DNA of 64,000 bases from Prado023 sp963774745 (lineage in GTDB: Bacteria > Actinomycetota > Actinomycetes > S36-B12 > CAIYMF01): NCBI GenBank assembly GCA_963774745.1, contig CAVZGE010000011.1:62001-126000 (forward strand), in the 5' to 3' direction. The position numbers and the translations under genes were made by a program. Of this stretch, positions 10,085 through 19,086 are shown in pieces. Every line of letters starts with the position of its first letter. The stretch's first letter is position 1. The notes beneath the pieces are model-generated. The model was not told the DNA's origin, did no database searches, and saw only the letters and a list, made by a program, of their open reading frames with translations.

Positions 10085-10933
10085 GTGACCGTGCCGCCCA
10101 TCCCTGTCGTCGACGTGTCGGGCTGGTCGCCCCTGGAGGAGGCGGAGGAACCACTCGGTGCGCGCAAGAAGATGTGGATGTCCCCCGGCGATCCATCGGA
10201 TGCCTGGCTCTGGAAGTCGGGTCGGGAGGCAGCGCTCCTGCCGGAACCGGGAGCCGACCTCTGGGCTGAAGTGATCGCTGCCCGGGTAGCGCCACTGCTC
10301 GGTGTGCCCGCTGCCGAGACCCGCCTCGCGGCTTGGGATGACTTGCACGGGATCGTCAGCCGCCGGGTCGCTGAGGACCTCGTCCACGGCAACGAGTTGC
10401 TCTCGGGCAAAGACCCGGCGTACGAGTTCGAGCGCACGGGGCTGGTCCCCGGCTATGACCTGCGCGGAATCGAAAGGGCCCTGGAGGGGTATCAGGGAGC
10501 CGAGCCTGGGCTGACGGCCTTCGAGTCGTTCGTGGGGCTGCTGATGTTCGACGGCCTGATCAGCAATACCGACCGGCATCATGAGAACTGGGCGGTCATC
10601 GGGAGCCTTGGCATGCTGGCCCCCAGTTTCGATCACGGCGCCTCCCTCGGCTTCAACGTCCCGCCCGCGCGACGCATCGACCTCGCGCGGGTCGCCCGTG
10701 GCGGCCGCGCACGCCACTTCCCGGGCAAGCCGACGCCTGTGGACCTGGCCCTCAGCGCTCTGGGCGCAGTTCGGCCCGAGGTCCGCGACCTTTGGATCAC
10801 ACGGGTCCAGGAGTTGGACCTCGCTACCATCGAGACAGTCGTGCGCTCGCTGCCCACCGAGTGGATGTCAGAGGGCGCCCGTACCTTTGTCATGGAGTTG
10901 CTGCGCGAGAACCGAAGGAGGCTCCTGGCATGA
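10085..10933 (+). CDS. HipA/HipT-like kinase lacking the HipA N-terminal subdomain
   Basis: The product is 282 residues from a GTG start (VTVPPIPVVDVSG). Kinase features are a Lys in WLWKSG (residue 44), a Glu-containing helix EVIAARVAPLLG (61-72), a catalytic loop NTDRHHEN at 161-168 and a metal-binding Asp in SFDHGASLGF (181-190). These are the HipA / PI3-4-kinase-like signatures. Full HipA toxins carry an extra N-terminal subdomain, which is missing here. A HipA-N-like segment is instead found in the next gene, which starts within this one's stop codon (ATGA overlap). The pair is divergent from pglX, with 162 bp between. By analogy with the three-part HipBST system this would be the toxin kinase, phosphorylating a tRNA synthetase or another host target; the substrate is unknown. 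Confidence 0.78.
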   Translation: MTVPPIPVVDVSGWSPLEEAEEPLGARKKMWMSPGDPSDAWLWKSGREAALLPEPGADLWAEVIAARVAPLLGVPAAETRLAAWDDLHGIVSRRVAEDLVHGNELLSGKDPAYEFERTGLVPGYDLRGIERALEGYQGAEPGLTAFESFVGLLMFDGLISNTDRHHENWAVIGSLGMLAPSFDHGASLGFNVPPARRIDLARVARGGRARHFPGKPTPVDLALSALGAVRPEVRDLWITRVQELDLATIETVVRSLPTEWMSEGARTFVMELLRENRRRLLA

Positions 10934-11697
10934 CTGCTACCGCTCTGGAGGGCCACCTACCCGACCTCGCTGCCCCGGAGTGCTTCATGGTCCTGTGGCA
11001 GGACCCGCAGACGCGTCTGCACCTACGGGTCGGGACCTTGAGCCGGGTCGGCGGGGAATACGCGTTTCACTACGAGCGCACCCTCCCTCCCGGATTCCCG
11101 GGGTTCCCCAGCTTCCCCGACGTGGAGCAGGAGTACCGCTCCCCGCATCTGTTCCCCTTGTTTGCCAACCGGGTGATGACGCCGCGGCGTGAGGGGTACG
11201 CGCACTACCTGCACTCACTCGGCCTGGCTGGCGAGAGCGCCGATCCGTTCGAGGTCCTAGCCCGAACCCTGGGCGCTCGAGCGACTGATCGCGTTCAGGT
11301 CGTGCCCATTCCGAACCTCACACCCGACGGCGTCGTGTCCTTCCGGTTCCTGGTGCATGGATGGCGATATGTGGACCCCCATGCTGAGCGCCTGCGCCAT
11401 GTCCGCCCCGGCGACCGGCTGGAGCTGGTGCCTGAGCCCGGCAATGAGGTTTCGGAGCGCGCCGTGCTGGTCGGCCCCGAAAGCACTCGGAGTCGCGACG
11501 ACGCGCTCGGCTACGTTCCCGACGCGCTGACGCCGCTGATCCATGAGTTGTGGCGAGTGAACGCCGTGTACCGGGTCACGGCCGAGCATGTGAACCTGCC
11601 GGGCACATCCTCGGTTGCCGACCGGATGCGCCTACTCGCCCGCCTGGATGCGCTGTGCCCGGAAGGCACGGAACCGACATCGGTGCTGGGCCGCTGA
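10930..11697 (+). CDS. HipA-N-like / HIRAN domain protein, partner of the kinase
   Basis: The ATG overlaps the kinase stop by 4 bp, so the two are translationally coupled. The product is 255 residues. Residues about 12-110 (CFMVLWQDPQTRLHLRVG to LFANRVMTPRREGY) resemble the N-terminal subdomain of HipA, including the pattern near the R-E-G motif. Residues about 130-230 look like a HIRAN domain: FRFLVHGWRY, then LELVPEPGNEVSERAVLV, then ALGYVPDALTPLI. HIRAN domains bind DNA 3' ends or damaged DNA in helicase and nuclease proteins. Joining a HipS-like segment to HIRAN suggests an antitoxin or sensor that controls the kinase. No HipB-type DNA-binding gene is seen beside it. The domain calls rest on pattern matching by eye. 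Confidence 0.65.
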   Translation: MTATALEGHLPDLAAPECFMVLWQDPQTRLHLRVGTLSRVGGEYAFHYERTLPPGFPGFPSFPDVEQEYRSPHLFPLFANRVMTPRREGYAHYLHSLGLAGESADPFEVLARTLGARATDRVQVVPIPNLTPDGVVSFRFLVHGWRYVDPHAERLRHVRPGDRLELVPEPGNEVSERAVLVGPESTRSRDDALGYVPDALTPLIHELWRVNAVYRVTAEHVNLPGTSSVADRMRLLARLDALCPEGTEPTSVLGR

Positions 11698-11701
11698 GCG
11701 A

Positions 11702-11736
11702 GCTATTCCGACTTGGTGACTCCAAGTCGGAATAGC
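11702..11736. terminator. Hairpin between convergent genes
   Basis: A perfect 15-bp inverted repeat GCTATTCCGACTTGG / CCAAGTCGGAATAGC with a 5-nt loop lies between the stop of the HIRAN gene (11697) and the stop of pglW (11768). There is no T-run on either side. It probably ends transcription from both directions. Confidence 0.75.
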
Positions 11737-11767
11737 GCTGGGCATGTTCTCACCTGGCTCTTCCCCG

Positions 11768-14700
11768 TTATGCGCTCGCCTGCTGGGTCTCGGGCAGCTC
11801 GATCCAGGTCCCGGAGGCGACCGGGATGGCCACGCCGTCGAGGGTGGGCGCCGGCGCGCCGGCCCGTTTCGGGACCAGCAGCCACCGGGCCGCGGGACGG
11901 ATCGTGGCGGTGTCCAGCAGGGCGGCCAGCAGGTCGATCTGGCCGTAGCGGGCCAACGGGGCAGCGTCGGTGAGCAGCAGCGGCTCGGGTCGGGCCAGCA
12001 GCGCGGGCCAGAACTGTGCGGTGGCGTCGGCGACGAGGCGCTCGAGGTTGGCGCGGTCCCCGCTGCCCGGCGCGGCAGCGTCGGCGCGCAGCACCAGCGA
12101 CCAGTCCACCCCGGCGGCCCCCGCCCGGTCGCGCATCGCGGCGATCAGCTCGGCGGTGACGTCGACGACGGTCACCCCGTAGCGGCGGGCCAGGGCGCCC
12201 GGTGCGGCCACGAGGTGGTGGTGGCCCGTGGTCAGGACCGTCGCCGCGTGACTGGCCAGGCTCGCGGACAGGGCCTCGTGGACCTCGTCGAAGCGCACCG
12301 GGACGCCGGGGGTGTAGACCGTTCCGGTGCTCAGCAGCGAACCGGAGCCGGAGTCCTTGCGGACATACACCCGAGCATCGGCATCCCACGTCAGGGCCGG
12401 CGCGGCCGCGGCCACCAACGGGTCGAGGTCCGGGCGGTCCGGGGCGGGCAGCGCCGCCGGGAACCGGGAGCCGGCCAGGGCGCGCAGCCGGTCGGGGGTG
12501 ATCCGCGACTGGGTGGCCCCGAGGACCGCAGCCACGGCAGCAGCGGCGGACATCCCCCGCGGGTAGAGCTCGGAGCGCGAGGACACTGCGGCGGTGGCGC
12601 TCGCCCGGGCGGCCAGCGCCAGGGCGCGCTGCGGGTCCCCGATGCCGAGGTCGCCGGCGCGGGGGTGGGTGCGGACCAGGTCGAGGCCCACGTTCGGGCC
12701 CAGCGGTCCGGTGGTCCCGCCAGCGGCCGCGGCGGCCAGGGCCGCGTCGGTGGAGTCGGCCAGGGCGACGGCGGCCTCCAGCCGCTCGTCGGGGGTGCCC
12801 GAGGTGGTGGTGAGCAGCACCTGGTCGCCGTGGCGCACGAGGGCCAGCGACTCCCCGGCGTCGGCCTCCACGACGGCCCGGACCAGCCCGACCGCGTTGC
12901 GCCGACGATCCGAGCCCTCGGCCGTCGAGCCGCGCAGCGCGACCAGCCGCTCGGCGAGCTCGTCGGCGGTCGCGACGCCGCCCAGGACGGCCAGTGCGTC
13001 GATGACCTCGCCTCGCAGGTCGGCCACGATCGGCGACTTGGCCCAGTGCGCGGCCAGGGCGGCCAGACTCCCGGTGGGGTCCGTGGCGACGAGGGCGTCG
13101 GCCGCCGCGGCGGCGTGATCGGGCCACGTGGGCGCGCCCTCGGGGAGGTCCAGGTTGAGCAGCCGCCGGGCCAGTCCGGCCGCCGCGGCTGCCCGGGACC
13201 TGCCCTTGGGCACGAGTGCCGCCTGGGTGCTCTCGACGCCGCGGAGCAGCACGCCCGCGGCGTCGTCGATCGTGCTGGTGGTGCCGGCGAACCGGGTGGC
13301 CCACTGCCGGCGGCGCCTCTGCAGCTCGCTGCGCACGACGACACCCACCCCCGGCATGCGGTTGATGTCGAACGCGGAGGCGTCGATCAGCTCCTGGACG
13401 GTCTCGGCACCGATCCGCCGGGCCGCGCTGACGGCCCGCGCGGTCAGGCCGGCCTGTCCCAGGGGGGTGCTCGGCGTCGCCGCGTCGGCAGCGGAGTCAC
13501 GCTCGGCCTCGGTGGCCTCCTGGGTGGTGCTGGCCTGCGAGGACGGGAAGACCGCGGCCCACGCCTGGGCCATGGCGGCCAGGTCGTCGAACCGGGCGGC
13601 GGCATCGCGGGCGAGGGCCTGGCGGAAGAACCGGATCAACCCGTCGGCGACCTCCGGCTCGAACATGCCCGCAGCCAGGTGCACCTCATCGGGGATCAGC
13701 GCCGGGTCGGACTGGCCGTCGCCCCACTCCGGCCGGGTGCCGGCCGCCATCTCGAACAGGGTCGCCGCGACCGCGAACCGCTCGGCCGCGGAGTCGTACC
13801 GGCGTCGCGCCCCATGGCCCAGGAACGGATCCATGTAGCCGTGGGTGCCCGAGCGGACCTTGTCCAGCGGCTCGGTGGCCAGCGAGAAGTCGAACAGCAC
13901 CAGGTGCCGCGTCCGGTCCCCGCGGGCCTCGCGCACGCCGAGGTTGTCGGGCTTGATGTCGCGGTGGAACACGCCGTTGGCGTCGAGGTGGGCCACCGCC
14001 TCGAACAGGTCGCGGCCGTAGCCCTCGAGCTGCTCGAGGGTGAGCCGGCCCTCGTCGAGCAGCCGCCGCCCCAGGGTGGGGCGCCCGGCATCCTCGACCA
14101 CGATCGCGGTGTGCCCGGCCGCGTCCAGCGGACCGTCGAGGCACCGCACGACCCGGGGGTGGTCCAACCCCTCGAGGACCTGGGCCTCGGCGGCGATCCG
14201 GTCGGCGGCGCTGTCGTCCAGGGCGACCTTGAGGACCAGCCCCTCGGTGCCGAGGTCCGCGTCGTCGACCAGCAGGGCGACCCCCGAGCCGCCCGAGCCG
14301 AGCCGGGCCCGCACGATCCATCGCTCGCTGATCGCGTCGCCGACCTCCGCGTCGCGGGGATCGGCGACCGGGCCGGGCTCGTCGACGTCGACGGTGGCCG
14401 CGAGCGTGAGCTGGTCGAGGAAGGCCGCCACGCTGGGGGTCCGCTCGACGACGTCGGGGTTCGTGGCCTCGCGGACCAGCGCGCACATGTCCGCGGGCAG
14501 CCCGTCGCGGTCGGCGGCCGGGTCCAGCCCGCCGAGCTCCAGCCGCTGCTTCAGGGCGGCGAAGTTGGTCGCGGGCGGGGCGTCGGTGAGGATCAGGTAG
14601 GACAGGACCCCCAGGCCGTAGACGTCCAGCGGCACGCCGGCCGGGTCGGGCTGGTGCGCCTCGGGAGCCAGGTACAGCAGGGCGTCCTGGACGACCCGGC

Positions 14701-15865
14701 CGGCCACCTCGGAGACCCCGTGGTAGATCGTCGGGTTGCGGGTGGTGCCGCCCTGCAGGTCCCGCCGGCCGGTCTGCCAGTCGCGCACCTGCACCCTCGG
14801 GGCACCGTCGCGCACCCCGACGTACACGCAGGCCGGGGACAGCGCGCGGTGCTGGACCCCCCGCTTGTGGGCGTAGTCCACGACCTCGCCGACCTGGCGG
14901 ATCAGCGCCCGCCGGCCGTCGGCATCCAGGGGGTGCGCGGTCAGGTAGGTCGTCAGGGGCAGCTGGCCGGAGTCGTCGGGGAACACCAGCGCCGGGCCGG
15001 CCTCGGTGGTCAGCACCTCCAGCGGGCGGGCGACCCCCGGGTGCTCCAGCGGCTTGGCCAGGGCGTACTCGCGGGTGGCCATCCGCTCGATCTCGTGGCG
15101 CTCGTTCGCGGTGGCCTTGGGCGGCACGTCGTACATGCGGATCCGGCGGTACTCGTCGTGCAGCGCCGGGTGCTGGGCGCGGACGTCCACCCAGCCGGGG
15201 CCCTCCCCGAGCGGGTCGGCGGAGTCGATGACGTACTGGCCGACGGTGCGGACCTTCGGGGTGGCCTGCAGGCCCAGGTCCTTGATCAGGGCGACCAGTG
15301 CCTTCGCCCGCTGGGCGTCGATGACGTCACCCTGGTTCTGCGGGGCGGCATCCAGCAGCACCCGGATCGAGCGCACGCCCGTGACCTGGTACCCGTCGAG
15401 GCCGTAGGTGTTGGCCGCGGACTGCTCGGACAGGCTCACCGTGCTGCCCTGCCCGTGCAGGACGGTCGCTGCCCGGATCCTGGGGACCTCGTTGGGCCGG
15501 ACGCCGCGCTGGGCGGCCGCGTGCTTGAGCTCGGAGCCGAAGCGCTTGGCCTTGCCGTCCGTGGCGATGAACGGGTCCTTGTCGACGCGGACGTTCCCAT
15601 TCGGGGCGGTCACCCGCCAGGTCATCTGGTCCCCGGAGATCGAGCCGTGCCAACCCTTGAGCTCCAGGAAGTGCAGGCCGTTGTGGTGCAGCAGGATCAC
15701 GTCGATCTCGCTGGCCCGACCCTCGCGGTCGCGGAAGGTGACGTTGGTCCAGGCGTGGGTCAGCGGGGAGTCCGGCAGGAGGTCGCGCAGGGCCTGCAGC
15801 CCCTGGGCCTCGGCAGCGGTCACGGGGTCGCCGAGCTGGTGCCAGCGCTGGTCGTTGACGGCCAC
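11768..15865 (-). CDS. pglW: PglW, BREX type 2 serine/threonine kinase with NERD domain
   Basis: This is a 1,365-residue protein starting MAVNDQRWHQLG. A NERD nuclease-related domain spans about 40-150, with EIDVILLHHNGLHFLELKG holding its conserved Asp and E-x-K. A first kinase-like domain (about 245-485) has HRAL where the catalytic HRD should be, so it looks inactive. The second kinase domain (about 515-790) has GSGGSG (523-528), Lys in LVLKVAL, HRDIKPDN (634-641) and DFS in place of DFG; it looks active. A helix-hairpin-helix-like NRMPGVGVVVRSELQ and a long helical C-terminus follow. In S. coelicolor, PglW phosphorylates PglX. The gene is the likely first gene of the BREX operon, with a GGGGGG ribosome-binding site before its ATG. 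No frame change was found over 4.1 kb. Confidence 0.93.
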   Translation of the reverse strand: MAVNDQRWHQLGDPVTAAEAQGLQALRDLLPDSPLTHAWTNVTFRDREGRASEIDVILLHHNGLHFLELKGWHGSISGDQMTWRVTAPNGNVRVDKDPFIATDGKAKRFGSELKHAAAQRGVRPNEVPRIRAATVLHGQGSTVSLSEQSAANTYGLDGYQVTGVRSIRVLLDAAPQNQGDVIDAQRAKALVALIKDLGLQATPKVRTVGQYVIDSADPLGEGPGWVDVRAQHPALHDEYRRIRMYDVPPKATANERHEIERMATREYALAKPLEHPGVARPLEVLTTEAGPALVFPDDSGQLPLTTYLTAHPLDADGRRALIRQVGEVVDYAHKRGVQHRALSPACVYVGVRDGAPRVQVRDWQTGRRDLQGGTTRNPTIYHGVSEVAGRVVQDALLYLAPEAHQPDPAGVPLDVYGLGVLSYLILTDAPPATNFAALKQRLELGGLDPAADRDGLPADMCALVREATNPDVVERTPSVAAFLDQLTLAATVDVDEPGPVADPRDAEVGDAISERWIVRARLGSGGSGVALLVDDADLGTEGLVLKVALDDSAADRIAAEAQVLEGLDHPRVVRCLDGPLDAAGHTAIVVEDAGRPTLGRRLLDEGRLTLEQLEGYGRDLFEAVAHLDANGVFHRDIKPDNLGVREARGDRTRHLVLFDFSLATEPLDKVRSGTHGYMDPFLGHGARRRYDSAAERFAVAATLFEMAAGTRPEWGDGQSDPALIPDEVHLAAGMFEPEVADGLIRFFRQALARDAAARFDDLAAMAQAWAAVFPSSQASTTQEATEAERDSAADAATPSTPLGQAGLTARAVSAARRIGAETVQELIDASAFDINRMPGVGVVVRSELQRRRRQWATRFAGTTSTIDDAAGVLLRGVESTQAALVPKGRSRAAAAAGLARRLLNLDLPEGAPTWPDHAAAAADALVATDPTGSLAALAAHWAKSPIVADLRGEVIDALAVLGGVATADELAERLVALRGSTAEGSDRRRNAVGLVRAVVEADAGESLALVRHGDQVLLTTTSGTPDERLEAAVALADSTDAALAAAAAGGTTGPLGPNVGLDLVRTHPRAGDLGIGDPQRALALAARASATAAVSSRSELYPRGMSAAAAVAAVLGATQSRITPDRLRALAGSRFPAALPAPDRPDLDPLVAAAAPALTWDADARVYVRKDSGSGSLLSTGTVYTPGVPVRFDEVHEALSASLASHAATVLTTGHHHLVAAPGALARRYGVTVVDVTAELIAAMRDRAGAAGVDWSLVLRADAAAPGSGDRANLERLVADATAQFWPALLARPEPLLLTDAAPLARYGQIDLLAALLDTATIRPAARWLLVPKRAGAPAPTLDGVAIPVASGTWIELPETQQASA

Positions 15866-16082
15866 GGCGATCCCCCCTCACTCGATGTGCACGGCCCCTG
15901 TTCGTGGCCCTGCTCGCGGCCCACCGGCGCGACTCGTCCGCCCCGCTCGGCCAGGCGGGTTCAGGATAGGGGCCGGCCAGGGCAGAAACCGGATCCGCGG
16001 CCGATCCTCCCGGCTCGAACGCCGTCCGGCGATCCCGGCCCGCCGCACACCCGCACCGTCACCGCGTGGTGGCGCGGGCCGC

Positions 16083-17153
16083 TCAGACGGTGTCGAGCGC
16101 TGCCCTGAGCGCGTCCCGCCGCGCGGCCCGGAACGCGGCCATCGCCGGGGACGTGCGGAAGAAGACGTCGGCGCCGTGGTACATGCCCGCGACGACATCG
16201 ACCTGGCAGGGGACGCCGGCGGCCGTCAGCCGTTCGGCGTAGGCCAGGTCCTCGGCATGGAACAGGTCGAGGTCGCCGACCCCGATCCAGGCCGGGGGCA
16301 GGCCCGTCAGGTCCGCGCGCCGCGCCGGCGCCGCGTACGGCCGCTGCTCGTCGTCGCGCGGCGGGTGCCCGAGGTAGGCCGTCCAGCCGAACTCGTTGCT
16401 CCGGGGCGTCCAGACGAACGCGCCCGTGCCGGCATGGTCGGTGCGCAGGACCGTGCGGTCATCGAGCATCGGGTAGACCAACAGCTGGAAGCACACCGGG
16501 ACCTCGCCCCGGTCGTGGGCGAGCTGGGCCAGGGCGGCGGCCAGGCCACCACCGGCGCTGTCCCCCCCGACGGCGATCCGGCCCGGATCCACGCCCAGCT
16601 CGTCAGCATGGTCGTGCACCCACCGCAGCGCGGCGTAGCAGTCCTCGAGGCCGGCCGGGAACGGGTCCTCCGGGGCCAGGCGGTAGTCGACGCTGACGAC
16701 CACGATGTCCAGGTCGTGCGCGAACCGGCTGCAGATCTCGTGGTAGGTCGCGGGATGCCCCATGACCAGCCCGCCGTGGATCCACAGCAGCGCCCCCGAG
16801 GGTCGCCCTCGGGCGTCGCGGTCGTAGACGAACACCGGGACCTCCGGGCGCTCCTCACGGGCTGGAACGGTCCGCAGCTCGAGGTCGATCCCCGGCGCGA
16901 CGGTGCCGGGCAGGATCGGGGCCCTGCGGACCAGGCGGAGCGACCCAGGGCCGAAGCTCACCGGGACCAGGAGCAGCGGGTGGCGCAGCTCCGGGAGGAC
17001 CGGTTCCAGCAGGCGCCGTCGGGCCCGCACCACCCGGGCGACCCTCGCCGCCCCGACCGCCGCGCCGACCGCTGCCCCGATCGCGAGCGCACTCCCGACG
17101 GCTGACCTCGCGGGGACGACGGGACTCCGGCCGCCCTGCGGTCGCGTCCTCAT
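16083..17153 (-). CDS. Alpha/beta hydrolase, hormone-sensitive-lipase (HSL) family esterase
   Basis: This is a 356-residue protein with an Ala/Val-rich N-terminal membrane or signal segment (about 15-42). The HSL oxyanion-hole motif appears as HGGLVMG, the nucleophile elbow as GDSAGGG, the acid in GDLDLFHAED and the catalytic His in GMYHGAD. It would hydrolyse short-chain esters; the natural substrate is unknown. Its ATG overlaps the stop of the lipoprotein gene by 4 bp, so the two form a coupled pair. The gene ends 217 bp before the pglW start and is not part of the defence locus by function. Confidence 0.86.
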   Translation of the reverse strand: MRTRPQGGRSPVVPARSAVGSALAIGAAVGAAVGAARVARVVRARRRLLEPVLPELRHPLLLVPVSFGPGSLRLVRRAPILPGTVAPGIDLELRTVPAREERPEVPVFVYDRDARGRPSGALLWIHGGLVMGHPATYHEICSRFAHDLDIVVVSVDYRLAPEDPFPAGLEDCYAALRWVHDHADELGVDPGRIAVGGDSAGGGLAAALAQLAHDRGEVPVCFQLLVYPMLDDRTVLRTDHAGTGAFVWTPRSNEFGWTAYLGHPPRDDEQRPYAAPARRADLTGLPPAWIGVGDLDLFHAEDLAYAERLTAAGVPCQVDVVAGMYHGADVFFRTSPAMAAFRAARRDALRAALDTV

Positions 17154-17917
17154 GGGAGCTTGTCGACCGCTGTCGTGAGGAACGTGGCGATGTCGTCGGG
17201 CGTGAACTCAGGCTCGACGCCCTCGCCCATCGCGATGTCGGTCACCAGCATCTCCATCAGGGCCGAGCCCTGACGAACCAGGGAGTGGTGCAGCAGCCAG
17301 ATCGCGCCGCCGCCGGCCTCCTCCACGGAGATCAACTCGCCGTAGCGGTCCTCGCCCACGTCAGGGATGGTCATGGGCTCAGTCTTGCCCGGACCCTCGT
17401 CACCAGCGGGCATCTCCCCCTGGCAGGCCTGCAGGCCGTCACGCAGCGCGGTGAACGTCGCCTCGACCTGCGCCGGGTCCCCGGACCCGAGGAACTCCTG
17501 GACGAAGATCATGTGGCCCACGCGATCGCCTGCCGCCATGTCGATGGGATCGGCCTCCGACTGGTCGAGCTGCCGGAAGGCCTGCCACCGCAATGCCTCC
17601 ACAGCCGCGCGGGACTCCGCACTGGCCCTGTCGCACAGCTCGATCGTCGGCAACATCTGCTGCTGGGCCTCGGGCACCACGCCGGAGCTCAGCTCCGGGG
17701 CGTCCGGCGGCACGTTCACTGTCCACGTGCCGTCGTAGTCCTCGGCCGTCACCAGCACCGAGGCCAGCTGCTCAGCCGTCGGCACGGACCCCGCCGGCCA
17801 CGCGGCTGAGGCACCCGACGAGGACGACGCCGACTCGGAGCCACCTCCGGCACACGCGGCCAGGAGCAGCACCGCTGCCCCGACCAGAGCACCCCTGGTA
17901 CGAACCTGCCTGCTCAT
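17150..17917 (-). CDS. Secreted lipoprotein of unknown function
   Basis: The start at 17917 (MSRQVRTRGALV) was chosen over an upstream one because a GGAGGAGG ribosome-binding site precedes it and a lipobox LLAAC falls at residues 18-22. The mature 234 residues begin with a Ser/Ala-rich linker. The rest (PTAEQLASVLVTAEDYDGTWTV and onwards) resembles PknH-like or sensor lipoproteins of actinobacteria, but no family is certain. Conserved-looking cysteines occur in ELCDRA and ACQGEM. The 3' end overlaps the esterase start, which suggests a shared membrane-associated task. Confidence 0.75.
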   Translation of the reverse strand: MSRQVRTRGALVGAAVLLLAACAGGGSESASSSSGASAAWPAGSVPTAEQLASVLVTAEDYDGTWTVNVPPDAPELSSGVVPEAQQQMLPTIELCDRASAESRAAVEALRWQAFRQLDQSEADPIDMAAGDRVGHMIFVQEFLGSGDPAQVEATFTALRDGLQACQGEMPAGDEGPGKTEPMTIPDVGEDRYGELISVEEAGGGAIWLLHHSLVRQGSALMEMLVTDIAMGEGVEPEFTPDDIATFLTTAVDKLP

Positions 17918-18114
17918 GACCCGCCTCCTCCGCTCGTTCCACCCCGGACCCCACACGCGGCCTGCGCGTCCTGCCCAACCCCGGCCGCAGTCACGTCCGC
18001 ACCACCCTTCCCACTGATTCCATGCTGGCCCCGGGGATGGGCCCGCGGACAGAGGACAACGTCCCCGACAGGCGGCGGGCGGGAGTTGCGGGGGGCGCCG
18101 GTGACCGCGCACCC

Positions 18115-19086
18115 TCACGGACGGGGAGCGGCTCCCCTGTGGGCCGCCCAGGCGGTGGAGACCATCTGCTCGAGGCTGTGCCGCATGCTCCAGTCCAGGT
18201 CAGCGGCCGCGGACCGGCCATCGGCGACGATGCGGGCCGGGTCGCCGGGGCGCCGGGGGCCGATCCGCGGGGCGAAGTCGACACCGGTGACCTCGGCCAT
18301 CACGGTCATGATCTGGGCGACCGAGACCCCGGCCCCGCTGCCCAGGTTGTACACCGGCTGCAGCGGGGCACCAGCAGCCAGGGCCCGCGCCGCGGCCACG
18401 TGCGAGATGGCGAGGTCCCCGACGTGGACGTAGTCGCGTACGCACGTGCCATCCGGGGTGGGGTGGTCGATGCCGTTGACCACCGGCCGCGCGCCGGCCA
18501 GCAGCGCGGCGAACACCAGGGGGAACAGGTTGTGCGGGCTGGTGTCGTGCACCACGGGGTCTGCTGAGCCGACCACGTTGAAGTAGCGCAGTGAGGTGTG
18601 CCGGGTGCCGTGGGCCCGGCCGTGGTCAGCCAGGAGCCACTCGCCGATCAGCTTGGACTCCCCGTAGGGCGACTCGGGCGCGGTCGGGGTCTGCTCCGTC
18701 ACCCGCTGCGAGCTCGGGGTCCCGTAGACGGCAGCGGACGAGGAGAACACGATCCGGTCGACGCCGACGTCCTGCATGGCCTGCAGCACGCTGGCCGTGC
18801 CGGTGACGTTCTGCTGGTAGGTCAGCAGCGGCTCGCGGACCGAGACACCGGCGAACTTGAACCCGGCGACGTGCACCACGCCGGTGACCGCATGCTCCCG
18901 CAGGGTGCGCGCGACCAGTCCGGTGTCCAGGATCGTTCCCCGGACCAGCGGGGTGCCGGCGGGCACGAACCGTGCGTGGCCGGTGGACAGGTCGTCGATG
19001 ACCACCGCGGCGATACCGGCGCGGGCGAACGCCCGGACCACGTGGGCGCCGATGTAGCCGGCCCCGCCGGTCACCAGCCAGGTCAT
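18115..19086 (-). CDS. galE: UDP-glucose 4-epimerase
   Basis: This is a 323-residue short-chain dehydrogenase of the GalE type. The NAD-binding loop is TGGAGYIG at residues 6-13, the catalytic Ser/Tyr/Lys are in FSSSAAVYG and YGESK, and SLRYFNVVG follows. It interconverts UDP-galactose and UDP-glucose in the Leloir pathway. The ATG overlaps the galK stop by 4 bp, making it the last gene of the galactoside operon. The length is normal and the frame intact. Confidence 0.95.
   Translation of the reverse strand: MTWLVTGGAGYIGAHVVRAFARAGIAAVVIDDLSTGHARFVPAGTPLVRGTILDTGLVARTLREHAVTGVVHVAGFKFAGVSVREPLLTYQQNVTGTASVLQAMQDVGVDRIVFSSSAAVYGTPSSQRVTEQTPTAPESPYGESKLIGEWLLADHGRAHGTRHTSLRYFNVVGSADPVVHDTSPHNLFPLVFAALLAGARPVVNGIDHPTPDGTCVRDYVHVGDLAISHVAAARALAAGAPLQPVYNLGSGAGVSVAQIMTVMAEVTGVDFAPRIGPRRPGDPARIVADGRSAAADLDWSMRHSLEQMVSTAWAAHRGAAPRP

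Noticed and set aside
1..16000. DISARM as the identity of the defence locus
   Set aside because: No DrmA helicase, DrmB or PLD-type gene is present; PglW, PglX and PglY homologues define BREX type 2.
11744..16108. An open frame of 1,454 codons on the plus strand over pglW
   Set aside because: It is the antisense of pglW in the same codon register. High-GC codon use removes stops from that frame. The minus strand shows NERD and kinase motifs; the plus reading is low-complexity Gly/Arg/Val.
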